64,000 nt of DNA from Micromonospora coerulea (GTDB lineage: Bacteria; Actinomycetota; Actinomycetes; Mycobacteriales; Micromonosporaceae), in the NCBI RefSeq assembly GCF_016598485.1, contig NZ_JAEMUW010000004.1, positions 248,001 to 312,000 of the forward strand, written 5' to 3'. A program made the position numbers and the translations under genes. The notes under the pieces are model-generated. The model saw nothing but the letters and a program-made list of their open reading frames with translations, did no database searches and was not told the DNA's origin. Positions 1 to 7,893 of this stretch are shown piece after piece; position 1 is the first letter of the stretch, and each line of letters begins with the position of its first letter.

Positions 1-1037
1 GCCGGCTCGGCGTCGGCGCGCTGGTGGCCGGGGTGCTGCTGGCGTACCCGCTGTGGTTCCAGTTCCGCGGCCCCGGCCACTACTCCGGGATGCCCTTCTA
101 CGCGCAGGGCTTCCGGCTCGACGCGGCCTCGTTCACCGCCGCCGCCCGGCAGACCGTGGCCGGGGACGACCACTCGGGCGGGTTGCTGTCACCGAACCCG
201 ACCGAGCAGAACTCCTTCTTCGGGCCGGTCCTGCCGCTGCTCGCCGTCCTGGTGGTGGTCCGGCTGTGGCGGCGGCCCCTGGTCCGGGCGCTGGCCGGCT
301 GCGGGCTGCTCTTCGCCCTGCTCTCCCTCGGCCCGTCCATCCGGGTCGCCCAGCACGAGACCGGGCTGCCCGGGCCGTACCGGCTGGTGCGCGACGTACC
401 GCTGCTCGACCTGGTGGTGCCGGCCCGGTTCGCGCTAGTCTGCGTGCCGGTGCTGGGGGTGCTGCTCGCCCTCGCGCTCCAGCGGGCGGACGACCACCCC
501 GCCGGGCGGGCGCGACGGCTGCGCTGGACCGGGGCGGTGGCCGCCGCGCTGCTGCCGCTCGCCCCGACGCCGATCCGTACCGTCCCCGTCGGGCCGGTGC
601 CGGCCTTCGTCGCCGACGGCGGCTGGCGGGCATACGTGCCGCCGGGGCGGACCCTGGTGCCGGTGCCGCCGGTGACCGGGGCGGCGGTCAGCCCGGCGAC
701 GTTCTGGTCGGCCCGGACCGGCCTGGCCTTCACCGCGCCGGGCGGCTTCTTCATCGGCCCGGCCGGCCCGGACGACCCGACCGCGCACTGGGGTGCCCCG
801 GACACCCCCACCTCGCTGCTGCTGCGCCGGGCCGCGGAGACCGGTCAGGTGCCGCCGATCGGCGAGGCGGACCGCCGGCAGGCCGTGGTGGACCTGCGCC
901 ACTGGCGGGCCGCCGTCCTGGTCCAGGCCGGCTCGTCGCCCGCCGACCCGGTCCGGGCCACGGTGGACGCCCTCGTCGGCCCCGGCCAGGACCTGCCCGG
1001 CGCCCACATCTGGGACGTCCGCCCCCTGGTCCCCTGA
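1..1037 (+). CDS. Polytopic membrane protein, GT-C/YfhO-like (5' end cut by window)
   Basis: The reading frame is open from the first base (first full codon at 3), so this is the C-terminal part of a longer gene. It begins inside a transmembrane segment followed by YPLWFQFRGPGHYSG. Further hydrophobic helices lie around 230-350 and 390-480, and a soluble C-terminal domain follows. It is clearly paralogous to the full-length convergent gene at 1044-2912: shared blocks include YPxWFQFxGP, DTVAGD, TEQNxxFG, GRTLVPVP, GGxFIGP and RRQAVxDLR. By that alignment about 275 N-terminal residues are missing. The paralog's architecture resembles GT-C-fold membrane glycosyltransferases (YfhO/ArnT-like), but no substrate can be inferred. 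The two stops are only 6 bp apart with no room for a terminator. Confidence 0.8.
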   Translation, partial: RLGVGALVAGVLLAYPLWFQFRGPGHYSGMPFYAQGFRLDAASFTAAARQTVAGDDHSGGLLSPNPTEQNSFFGPVLPLLAVLVVVRLWRRPLVRALAGCGLLFALLSLGPSIRVAQHETGLPGPYRLVRDVPLLDLVVPARFALVCVPVLGVLLALALQRADDHPAGRARRLRWTGAVAAALLPLAPTPIRTVPVGPVPAFVADGGWRAYVPPGRTLVPVPPVTGAAVSPATFWSARTGLAFTAPGGFFIGPAGPDDPTAHWGAPDTPTSLLLRRAAETGQVPPIGEADRRQAVVDLRHWRAAVLVQAGSSPADPVRATVDALVGPGQDLPGAHIWDVRPLVP

Positions 1038-1043
1038 CCCGGA

Positions 1044-2912
1044 TCAGGCCCGGTCGCGGACGTCCCAGAGCCAGACGTCGTCCACCCGCTGCGGCGGGCC
1101 GAGGAGGGCGGTCATCAGCTCGCGCAGGACCCTCTCGCGCGGGTTGGCGCCGAGCACCACCACCGACGCCTTCCAGAACCGCAGGTCCTCGACCGCCTGC
1201 CGGCGATGCTCGGCGGTCAGCGGCGGGACCCGGTCGGCGTCCATGGTGGCGTAGATCAGCGTGCTGGTCGGCCGGTTCGGCGCGCCGAACACGCCCTCGC
1301 CCTGCTCGTTCGGGCCGATGAAGTAGCCACCGGGGATCGGGAACTCCTGCCCGGTCAGCGCGCTCCACCGCAGCGTGGGCAGGCCGTGCACGTTGCTCGG
1401 GATGGGCACCGGCACCAGCGTGCGGCCGGTCGGGACGTACGGCCGCCAGCCGCCGGCGGTGATGAAGTGCGGCGGCGGGTCGATCTGCTGGGCGGGCAGC
1501 GGCCGGGGGACCAGCGGCAGCAGGGCGAGCGTGAGCGCCGCGTACCCGACCGGGCGCAGCCACCGCGGCCGCCGGGCGGCCCGCGGTGCGGCGGGCCCGG
1601 CGTCGGGCGCGGTGCGCGGGGCCGGCACCGGCGGGCGGCCGCCACCGCTGAGGGCGTCCCAGGCCAGCGCCAGCAGCACCCCGACCGCGGCGGCCACCAC
1701 CAGGGAGAGCCGGGTCGGCATCATCATCTCGACCAGCGGCAGGTCGTCCGGAACGTACGCCCACGGCCCGTCGACCGCGGTCTCCACCCCGTTGAAGCGC
1801 ACCTTCGGGCCGATCGCCGCGAGGCCGAAGACCACCACCAGCACGGCGATGATCCGGGCGGTCAGGCTGCGGCGGACCAGCAGCGCCAGGGCGACCAGCG
1901 CGACCAGCACCAGCGGCCAGCCGAACCAGGTGTTCTGCTCGGTGAGCCCGATGGTCCGCTCCACCGCCTCGTCGCCGGCGACGGTGTCCCGGGCGAAGGT
2001 GACGACCGCGGCGAGGTCCTCGCCCCAGTTGTGGAAGACGCCGCCCTGCAGGCCGCGGTAGGACTGCGGGCCGTTGAACTGGAACCAGATCGGGTAGGCG
2101 GCGAGCAGCAGGGCGAGCCCGCCGCCGACGCCGCCGGCGGCGAGGAAGGTGCCGGCCCGGGCCCACGCCGCGCGGGGCCGCTGCGCCGCGTACGCGGCCA
2201 CCACCACCAGACAGGCCAGCGCGGTGAGCAGCAGCATCTCCTCGTTGATGAAGATCTGGTACGCGACCAGCACGCCGAGCGCGAGCCCGTTGCGCCACCA
2301 TCGGCCCGGCTCGCCGAGGCGCAGCACCCGCACCACGATCAGCGGGAGCAGGAAGTTGGAGACGAAGTTCGGCTGCCCGTTGGCGTGGTGCACGATGCCG
2401 GGCGCGAAGCCGAGGAACCCGCCGCCGACGAAGGCCGCGGCGCGGGACCGGACCAGGTGCCGGGAGAGCAGCCAGTACGAGGTGCCGGCCGTCGCGGCGA
2501 GCGCCCCGCCCAGGTAGAGCGCGTACATCACCTGGGGGCCGAGGAGCATGGTGAGCGGGGCCAGCGGCAGGGTCACCCCGAGCAGCGAGGTGTTGGCCAT
2601 CATGTTCACGCCGTCGGGGGCGTTCTGCCGGGCCGTGAAGAGCGGGTTCTCCAGGTGCCGTACCGAGTAGGCGCCGTGCGCGAAGAGCCACTCGAACCAG
2701 CTGTGGTCGGTCGGCAGGTGCGACGAGACCCGGTGCTGCACGTCGACCCAGTAGTTGAGGCAGACGAAAACGCCGAGCAACGCATAGGCTCCGATGGCCA
2801 GCACGTCAGCGCGGACCGGCCGGCGTCGCGGACGGCGCGACGGGCCCGCCACGGCGGGCTCGACCGCGACGGGCGCGGACTTCAGCGAGGGGTCTACCAC
2901 CGGCACGGCCAC
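1044..2912 (-). CDS. Polytopic membrane protein, GT-C/YfhO-like
   Basis: About 622 residues from a GTG at 2912, followed by a short basic leader (SRRPRRRPVRADV) and the first transmembrane helix (IGAYALLGVFVCL). I see roughly ten to twelve hydrophobic helices up to residue ~430. The first extracytoplasmic loop is rich in His, Trp and Asp (DHSWFEWLFAHGAYS), as expected for a GT-C lipid-linked glycosyltransferase. A soluble C-terminal domain of about 150 residues follows. The frame stays open far upstream to 4364, but that stretch lacks hydrophobic character and overlaps the real plus-strand PQQ-type gene, so the shorter start is chosen. No good ribosome site is visible and the exact start is uncertain. 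It is the paralog of the gene at 1-1037. Function beyond a probable membrane glycosyltransferase or related protein is not established. Confidence 0.75.
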   Translation of the reverse strand: MAVPVVDPSLKSAPVAVEPAVAGPSRRPRRRPVRADVLAIGAYALLGVFVCLNYWVDVQHRVSSHLPTDHSWFEWLFAHGAYSVRHLENPLFTARQNAPDGVNMMANTSLLGVTLPLAPLTMLLGPQVMYALYLGGALAATAGTSYWLLSRHLVRSRAAAFVGGGFLGFAPGIVHHANGQPNFVSNFLLPLIVVRVLRLGEPGRWWRNGLALGVLVAYQIFINEEMLLLTALACLVVVAAYAAQRPRAAWARAGTFLAAGGVGGGLALLLAAYPIWFQFNGPQSYRGLQGGVFHNWGEDLAAVVTFARDTVAGDEAVERTIGLTEQNTWFGWPLVLVALVALALLVRRSLTARIIAVLVVVFGLAAIGPKVRFNGVETAVDGPWAYVPDDLPLVEMMMPTRLSLVVAAAVGVLLALAWDALSGGGRPPVPAPRTAPDAGPAAPRAARRPRWLRPVGYAALTLALLPLVPRPLPAQQIDPPPHFITAGGWRPYVPTGRTLVPVPIPSNVHGLPTLRWSALTGQEFPIPGGYFIGPNEQGEGVFGAPNRPTSTLIYATMDADRVPPLTAEHRRQAVEDLRFWKASVVVLGANPRERVLRELMTALLGPPQRVDDVWLWDVRDRA

Positions 2913-3003
2913 GACGGGCCATCGTACAGGCGGCGCGGTCTCGTCCCGGCCGGCCGGTGCGACGCCGTGGGGCCGTCCGGCGGCGAGCCGGGGAGGGGTG
3001 ACC

Positions 3004-3117
3004 GTGATCGTCATCGACCTGGGCGAGCTCCGCGACGACCCGGTCCGGCAGTCGGCACCGCGGCCGCTGGTCGGCCGCCGGGCCGACGGCGGCTTCGGGC
3101 TGTGGCGGCTGCCGTGA
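3004..3117 (+). CDS. 37-codon ORF translationally coupled to the PQQ-type propeller gene
   Basis: GTG at 3004 is preceded by GGGAGG (2991-2996) at normal spacing; an in-frame GTG at 2998 is too close to that site. The peptide begins MIVIDLGELRDDPV and ends GLWRLP. Its stop TGA overlaps the next gene's GTG (GTGA, 3114-3117). Its start resembles the start of the next protein (VIELGQLRHGDE), so it may be the remnant of a deleted upstream paralog that kept its initiation region. Alternatively it is a leader peptide for coupling. No function is known to me. Confidence 0.45.
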   Translation: MIVIDLGELRDDPVRQSAPRPLVGRRADGGFGLWRLP

Positions 3118-4403
3118 GCCCGGTCATCGAGCTGGGCCAGCTGCGGCACGGTGACGAGACCGAGCCGCCAGCGCCCGGCCCCGGCCGGCCGCCCAGCCGG
3201 CCGCTCCGCGTCACGGTGGTGCTGTGCGCCGCGCTGCTCGCGCTGACCGGCTCGGCGGTGAACCCCGGCCGAGGGCGGTCCGTGACGGTGCCCGCCCCGC
3301 AGGGTGCCGGCTTTCTGGTGCTCGGCGACCGGCTGGTGGTCGCCGACGGGCCGGGCACGGTGGGCCGGGCGGGCCGGCTGGTGACCGGGCACCGGCTGCC
3401 CGACGGGGCGCCACTGTGGCGGTTCGTCCTGCCCACCGGCGACCACGCGCTCGGCCTCACCACGGTCGCCGGCATGCCGCTGGTGATCAGCAGCCCCGCC
3501 GGGGCGGGCGACCCGGCCTCCACCGCACTGGATCCGGACACCGGGGCGGTGCGCTGGCGGCAGCCCGGCTACCCGGTCCGCACCGACTTCGGCGGAGTGC
3601 TCTTCGAGACGCCCCGGGCGGACGGGACGGGCACGGTGCGCGCCGTCGACCCGGTGTCGGGCCGGCCCCGCTGGTCGTTGCCGCTGCCCGGAAACGGGCT
3701 CGCCTACCAGGTCGGCGACCGGGGCGTGACCCGGGTGGTGCTGGTCACCGCCGCCGGCCGCGTCGAGGTCCACGACGCCGGCAGCGGCGTGCTGCTGCGC
3801 TCCGGCCGGGTCCCGCCGGCCACCGACGGGGTGTCCTACCGGTTCACCCAGGTCGTCGGTGACCTGCTGCTGGTCGACGGGGCGCCGGGCACGGTGACCG
3901 CGTACGGCCTGGACCGGCTGGACCGGCGGTGGAGCACGCCCGTCGGCCCGTCGGCCGTGGCCGGGTTCACCGACTGCGCCAGCGCGATCTGCCTGCGCGA
4001 CCGGTCGGCCGGGGTGCGCGCGGTGGACCCGGCCACCGGGGGTCTGCTCTGGACCGACGACCACTGGCTCGGGATCAGCCCGGTCGGCGGCCGGCTGCTC
4101 GCCGCCGCGCCGGCCGTCGGCCTGGAACTGGAGCTGTCGGTGGTCGACCCGCGCACCGGCGTCACCGTGGCCGGGCTGGGCCGCTGGCGGCTGGGCGGCC
4201 TGGACCGGTACGGGCGGCCGCTGCTGGGGCTGCGCCGGCTGGGCGGGGACCGCACCCTCGTCGCCGAGCTGGACGTCCGGGCCGGGCAGGCCCGGTTCCG
4301 GGCCGTGCTGCCGGGCTCGTGGGACGACTGTGCCGCGACGGCCGCCGCCCTGGTCTGCCTGCACCCCTCCGGCGGCCTGGTGGTCTGGCCGGCCCCGGAC
4401 TGA
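3114..4403 (+). CDS. PQQ-type beta-propeller membrane-anchored protein
   Basis: 429 residues from the GTG that overlaps the preceding small ORF. A short cytoplasmic N-terminus leads to one hydrophobic helix at about residues 30-48 (VTVVLCAALLALTGSAV). An extracytoplasmic domain of repeated blades follows, with the PQQ_2/BamB pattern: DPDTGAVRWRQPGY, DPVSGRPRWSLPLP, DPATGGLLWTDDHW. Each has the D-x-x-T/S-G-x-x-x-W signature. In actinobacteria such proteins are usually annotated as PQQ-binding-like repeat proteins; these are structural propellers, not proven quinoprotein enzymes. It converges on the C39-like peptidase gene with an 8-bp gap. The family call is firm; the role is unknown. Confidence 0.8.
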   Translation: MSPVIELGQLRHGDETEPPAPGPGRPPSRPLRVTVVLCAALLALTGSAVNPGRGRSVTVPAPQGAGFLVLGDRLVVADGPGTVGRAGRLVTGHRLPDGAPLWRFVLPTGDHALGLTTVAGMPLVISSPAGAGDPASTALDPDTGAVRWRQPGYPVRTDFGGVLFETPRADGTGTVRAVDPVSGRPRWSLPLPGNGLAYQVGDRGVTRVVLVTAAGRVEVHDAGSGVLLRSGRVPPATDGVSYRFTQVVGDLLLVDGAPGTVTAYGLDRLDRRWSTPVGPSAVAGFTDCASAICLRDRSAGVRAVDPATGGLLWTDDHWLGISPVGGRLLAAAPAVGLELELSVVDPRTGVTVAGLGRWRLGGLDRYGRPLLGLRRLGGDRTLVAELDVRAGQARFRAVLPGSWDDCAATAAALVCLHPSGGLVVWPAPD

Positions 4404-4411
4404 TCAGCGGC

Positions 4412-5605
4412 TCACCAGTTGGCCTGTGCGGGGGCGGGCGGCAGGGGCACCGAGGCCGGCCGGATCACGTACGCCACGCCGCCGCTGCCGCCGAGCCAGG
4501 CGGCCTGGAACGGCTCCCGGTCCACCGTCCTGCGGACCGAGTCGTCGTCGGCGGCATACGGGTCGTTGAGCACCGGGTCGCCGTCGGCGGTGAAGCCGAC
4601 CAGCACCATCAGGTGCCCCTTGGTGTCGTAGTCCAGCCCGGGCACCTCGCCGGCGCGGAAGGCGGCCGACACGATCAGCGGGATGCCGGCCGCGACGAAG
4701 AGTTCCGCCTCGGCCAGCGAGCGCAGCCGGGTCACGAAGGCCTCCACCCCGGGCCGCCCCGCGTACGCGGTGTTGAACGGCCAGTTCCCCGCGCCGGCGT
4801 AGGCGTGGTCGTAGCAGCCCCGGGCGGCGTGCACCACCACCGGCCGCGGGCCGGGCGGGGTCACCCAGGCGTACCGGTCCGGGGTGGGACCGGCGCCCCA
4901 GAAGTCCAGCACCATCGACACGCTGGTGGGGCTGCACCAGGAGTCCCCGCCGCCACCCCAGCGGGTCTCCCCGCCGGCGTGCAGCCGCTGCGCGTACCGG
5001 GGCACGTCGAGCACCCGCCCCCGGGCGGCGCGGACCGCCGCGGCGGCGGCCGGCCCCGCGGTCGGCGCCACGTCCTCCGCCGAGGCCACCGCCCCGACGG
5101 TACGCAGCACCGGGCTGGCCGCCGTGCCGTGCCGGCGGAACAGGGTGACCCGCGCCTGCCAGCCGGTGATCGCCGACCGGAGGGCACCCATCGTGTCGAC
5201 CATCGCCCAGGCCTCGTCGTGGGTCTGGCCGGGCACGGAGCTGCGGTGGATGGTCGCGTCGTCGGCGGCCCAGTGGCCCAGCACGTACCAGTCGGTGGAC
5301 GGCTCGCCGGAGTCCCAGCCGCGCAGCTCCACCCGCAGCCAGCAGCCCGCAGGGGTGTCGGCGGTCCAGGACGGCACGATCTCGTCGACGTCGAAACCGG
5401 TCCACACCACGGGGGAGGTCCAGGTCGCCAGGTCGTACCGGGCGGTGACGCCGGTGTGCGGGTCGGTGTGGTCGAGCTGCCCGACCGGCTCACCGACCAC
5501 CGCGCCGGTCGCACCGGCGACCACCCCGTCCGCCGTCCCGCGGGCCAGGTCGACGGGGAGCCGGAAGCCCCGGTACGCGACGTCCCGCCCGAGTGTTCCG
5601 GTCAT
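4412..5605 (-). CDS. C39-like cysteine peptidase family protein
   Basis: 397 residues from ATG 5605, with a GGAG ribosome site a few bases upstream. A longer frame to 5695 lacks this support. The N-terminal ~190 residues form a beta-rich domain of unknown role. The C-terminal half matches Peptidase_C39_2: the nucleophile Cys in GDSWCSPTSVSMVLDFWG near residue 222, His in KGHLMVLVGF near 331, and the Asp of LNDPYA near 347. This is the Cys-His-Asp papain-like triad. No classical signal peptide is seen at this start, although the family is often secreted; export would need another route. Confident for fold and catalytic residues, not for substrate. Confidence 0.8.
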   Translation of the reverse strand: MTGTLGRDVAYRGFRLPVDLARGTADGVVAGATGAVVGEPVGQLDHTDPHTGVTARYDLATWTSPVVWTGFDVDEIVPSWTADTPAGCWLRVELRGWDSGEPSTDWYVLGHWAADDATIHRSSVPGQTHDEAWAMVDTMGALRSAITGWQARVTLFRRHGTAASPVLRTVGAVASAEDVAPTAGPAAAAAVRAARGRVLDVPRYAQRLHAGGETRWGGGGDSWCSPTSVSMVLDFWGAGPTPDRYAWVTPPGPRPVVVHAARGCYDHAYAGAGNWPFNTAYAGRPGVEAFVTRLRSLAEAELFVAAGIPLIVSAAFRAGEVPGLDYDTKGHLMVLVGFTADGDPVLNDPYAADDDSVRRTVDREPFQAAWLGGSGGVAYVIRPASVPLPPAPAQANW

Positions 5606-5765
5606 GGCAGCTCCGTCCGTTCGTCGCCGGCCGCCGCGCTGCGGGGCATGTCGGTGAATGCCGGGAAGCATCGCGTACCCGAAGGTTTTCTGCAACGACG
5701 GCGGGGGACGCTGGTTTGGTGACCGGCACTAGGTTGTCGGGAGGTCACGAGGCGAGGAGGCCGGA
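5606..5765. promoter_or_regulatory. Divergent intergenic region with candidate -10 for the two-component operon
   Basis: 160 bp between divergent genes. TAGGTT at 5730-5735 resembles an actinobacterial -10 element and lies 30 bp upstream of the response-regulator start. No convincing -35 hexamer sits at 17-18 bp. The ribosome site GAGGAGG at about 5753-5760 is strong. Weak evidence only. Confidence 0.3.
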
Positions 5766-6434
5766 ATGCGGGTGCTGGTGGTGGAGGACGAGCGCAACCT
5801 CGCCGACGCGATCGCGCGCGGGCTGCGCAAGCGCGGCATGGCGGTGGACGTCGCGTACGACGGCACCACCGGCCACGAGGCGGCCTTCGTCACCCGGTAC
5901 GACGTGGTGATCCTCGACCGGGACCTGCCGGGCGTGCACGGCGACCGGATCTGCGCCGAGCTGGCCGCCTCCGGCACCCTGACCCGGGTGCTGATGCTCA
6001 CCGCCAGCGGCACCGTCGCGGACCGGGTCGAGGGACTCCAGCTCGGTGCCGACGACTACCTGCCCAAGCCGTTCGCCTTCGACGAGCTGGTGGCCCGGGT
6101 CCAGGCGCTCGGCCGGCGGGCCACCCCGGCCGCCCCGCCGGTGCTGGCGGTCGCCGACCTGGTGCTCGACCCGGCCCGCCGGGTGGTCACCCGGGGCGGC
6201 GTCCCGGTGGAGCTGACCAACAAGGAGTTCGGCGTGCTGGCCGAGCTGCTCAAGGCCCGCGGCGCGGTGGTCTCCAGCGAGGAGCTGCTGGAACGGGTCT
6301 GGGACGCCAACACCGACCCGTTCACCACCATCGTCCGGGTCACCGTGATGACGTTGCGCAAGAAGCTCGGCGACCCGCCGCTGATCGAGACGGTGGTGGG
6401 CGCCGGCTACCGCACCGCCGAGGTGTCGGCGTGA
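5766..6434 (+). CDS. OmpR/PhoB-family response regulator
   Basis: 222 residues. An N-terminal receiver domain (1-~118) carries the acidic pair in VLVVEDERN, the phospho-acceptor Asp in VVILDRDLPG near residue 53 and the conserved Lys in YLPKPFAF near 103. A C-terminal winged-helix Trans_reg_C domain (~128-220) ends with VTVMTLRKKLGDPPLIETVVGAGYR. It should bind DNA as a phosphorylation-induced dimer and regulate the stimulon of the kinase that follows. Its stop overlaps the kinase start (GTGA, 6431-6434), so the two are co-translated. The ribosome site is GAGGAGG upstream of the ATG. The target genes and signal cannot be read from the sequence. Confidence 0.95.
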   Translation: MRVLVVEDERNLADAIARGLRKRGMAVDVAYDGTTGHEAAFVTRYDVVILDRDLPGVHGDRICAELAASGTLTRVLMLTASGTVADRVEGLQLGADDYLPKPFAFDELVARVQALGRRATPAAPPVLAVADLVLDPARRVVTRGGVPVELTNKEFGVLAELLKARGAVVSSEELLERVWDANTDPFTTIVRVTVMTLRKKLGDPPLIETVVGAGYRTAEVSA

Positions 6435-7603
6435 CTGCCGCCGCGACCCGCCGGCGTTGGCCGCGGCCGACCCTGCGGCTGCGGCTCACCCTGCTCAACG
6501 GGGTGCTGCTGGTCGGCGCCGGGGCGATCCTGGTGCTGCTCGCCTGGCTGCTGGTCCGCGACGCGCTGCGCCCGACCGACGAGCTGCTCCCCGGCACCAC
6601 GGTGGTGCTCGCCGACGGCCGGACCCTCGACGCCGGGCAGTGGCAGCGCGAACTGGTCGACGCCGCGTCGCGGGAGCTGCTTCTCAAGGGCCTCGGCGCG
6701 CTGCTGGCGATCAGCGTGGCCGGCGTCGCCGGGGCGTGGCTGGTGGCCGGTCGGGCGCTGCGCCCGCTGCACCAGGTCACCGCGACCGCCCAACGGCTCG
6801 GCGAGGCCACCCTCGACCAGCGGATCGGCTGGTCCGGGGCGGACGACGAGGTGGCCGAGCTGGCCAAGACGTTCGACGCGATGCTGGACCGGATCGCCGC
6901 CGCGTTCGAGGCGCAGAAACGCTTCGTCGCCAACGCCTCGCACGAGCTGCGTACCCCGCTCGCGGTGATGCGGACCGAGATCGACGTGACGCTCAGCGAC
7001 GACGAGGCGGACGCCGCCGAGTACCGCCGGATGGCCACCGTGGTGCGGGACGCCTCGGAACGGGCCAACAGCCTGGTCGACGCCCTGCTGGTGCTGGCCC
7101 GCAGTGAGGCCCAGGCCGGCCGCCAGCTGGGCCGCCGGGCCGAGTGTGACCTCGCGGTGGGTACCGCCAACGCGCTCTCCGCGGTCGCCCGCGAGGTGGA
7201 ACGGATCGGGCTGCGGGTGCAGACCTCGCTGCGCCCGGCGCCGGTGGTCGGCGACCCGGGGCTGCTGGACCGGCTCGCCGGCAACCTGATCGAGAACGCG
7301 GTCCGCTACAACCACCTGCACGGGCGGATCTGGGTGCGGACCGGCTCGGACGGGCGGCGGTCCTGGCTGGTCGTCGGAAACACCGGCTTCGAGGTGGCTC
7401 AGGCCGACGTACCAGGCCTCTTCGAACCGTTCCGCCGCGGCGGCCAGGAGCGGACCGGGGCGCGCGGCTCCGGCCTCGGGCTCTCCATCGTCCGGGCGGT
7501 CTGCGACGCGCACGGCGGGGCGGTCGCGGTGGTCGCCCAGCCGGGCGGCGGTCTGGAGGTGACCGTGACCCTGCCCTCGGCCGACGCCCCCTGCCCGACC
7601 TGA
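6431..7603 (+). CDS. Sensor histidine kinase (HAMP, HisKA, HATPase_c)
   Basis: 390 residues, EnvZ-like. Two transmembrane helices (about 15-40 and 80-100) enclose an unusually short extracytoplasmic loop of about 40 residues, so the sensed input may be within the membrane. A HAMP linker follows (RALRPLHQVTATAQRLGE). The phospho-accepting His is in NASHELRTPLAVM near residue 170. The ATP-binding domain shows the N box (NLIENAVRYN), a G1-type region (VVGNTGFEV, where the usual D of DNG is replaced by T) and G2 (GSGLGLSIV). It pairs with the regulator upstream. The T in place of D in the G1 box is unusual but found in some kinases of this group, so activity is still likely. Confidence 0.93.
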   Translation: MTAAATRRRWPRPTLRLRLTLLNGVLLVGAGAILVLLAWLLVRDALRPTDELLPGTTVVLADGRTLDAGQWQRELVDAASRELLLKGLGALLAISVAGVAGAWLVAGRALRPLHQVTATAQRLGEATLDQRIGWSGADDEVAELAKTFDAMLDRIAAAFEAQKRFVANASHELRTPLAVMRTEIDVTLSDDEADAAEYRRMATVVRDASERANSLVDALLVLARSEAQAGRQLGRRAECDLAVGTANALSAVAREVERIGLRVQTSLRPAPVVGDPGLLDRLAGNLIENAVRYNHLHGRIWVRTGSDGRRSWLVVGNTGFEVAQADVPGLFEPFRRGGQERTGARGSGLGLSIVRAVCDAHGGAVAVVAQPGGGLEVTVTLPSADAPCPT

Positions 7604-7893
7604 CCCCGACGGGCGAGCGGGCCGTGCCGACGGGCCGGCCGGATCCGCCGGATCAGCGCCCGGCGGCCAACTTTCGTGCGGCCGGCCCGACTGTCCCGTC
7701 CGGGCACCCCGGGTGGTCGGCGGGCACGCTCCCGTGGTCGGTCAGAAACCGCCCGCCCGGCTGGACGCCGGGTGGCGGGTGCCGCAGGGTGTGAGAAGCG
7801 CCAATGTCTCACCCGCCGTGCCGGACCGGGTGGCACGTCCCCGTCCCCGGCCGACCGGCGGTCCTGTCCGCGCGTGCCCAACCGGAGCTGCCA
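7604..7893. other. Intergenic region, nothing firm
   Basis: 290 bp between the kinase gene and the secreted propeller gene. It is uniformly GC-rich with several short CCGG-type repeats. No open frame with coding character, RNA gene or strong hairpin was recognised. CCGGAGCTG at 7882-7890 supplies the ribosome site of the next gene. Confidence 0.5.

Noticed and set aside
1206-4403. Long plus-strand frame covering the membrane gene and the propeller gene
   Set aside because: The N-terminal two thirds are a shadow of the minus-strand membrane gene; only 3114-4403 shows propeller repeats and a ribosome site.
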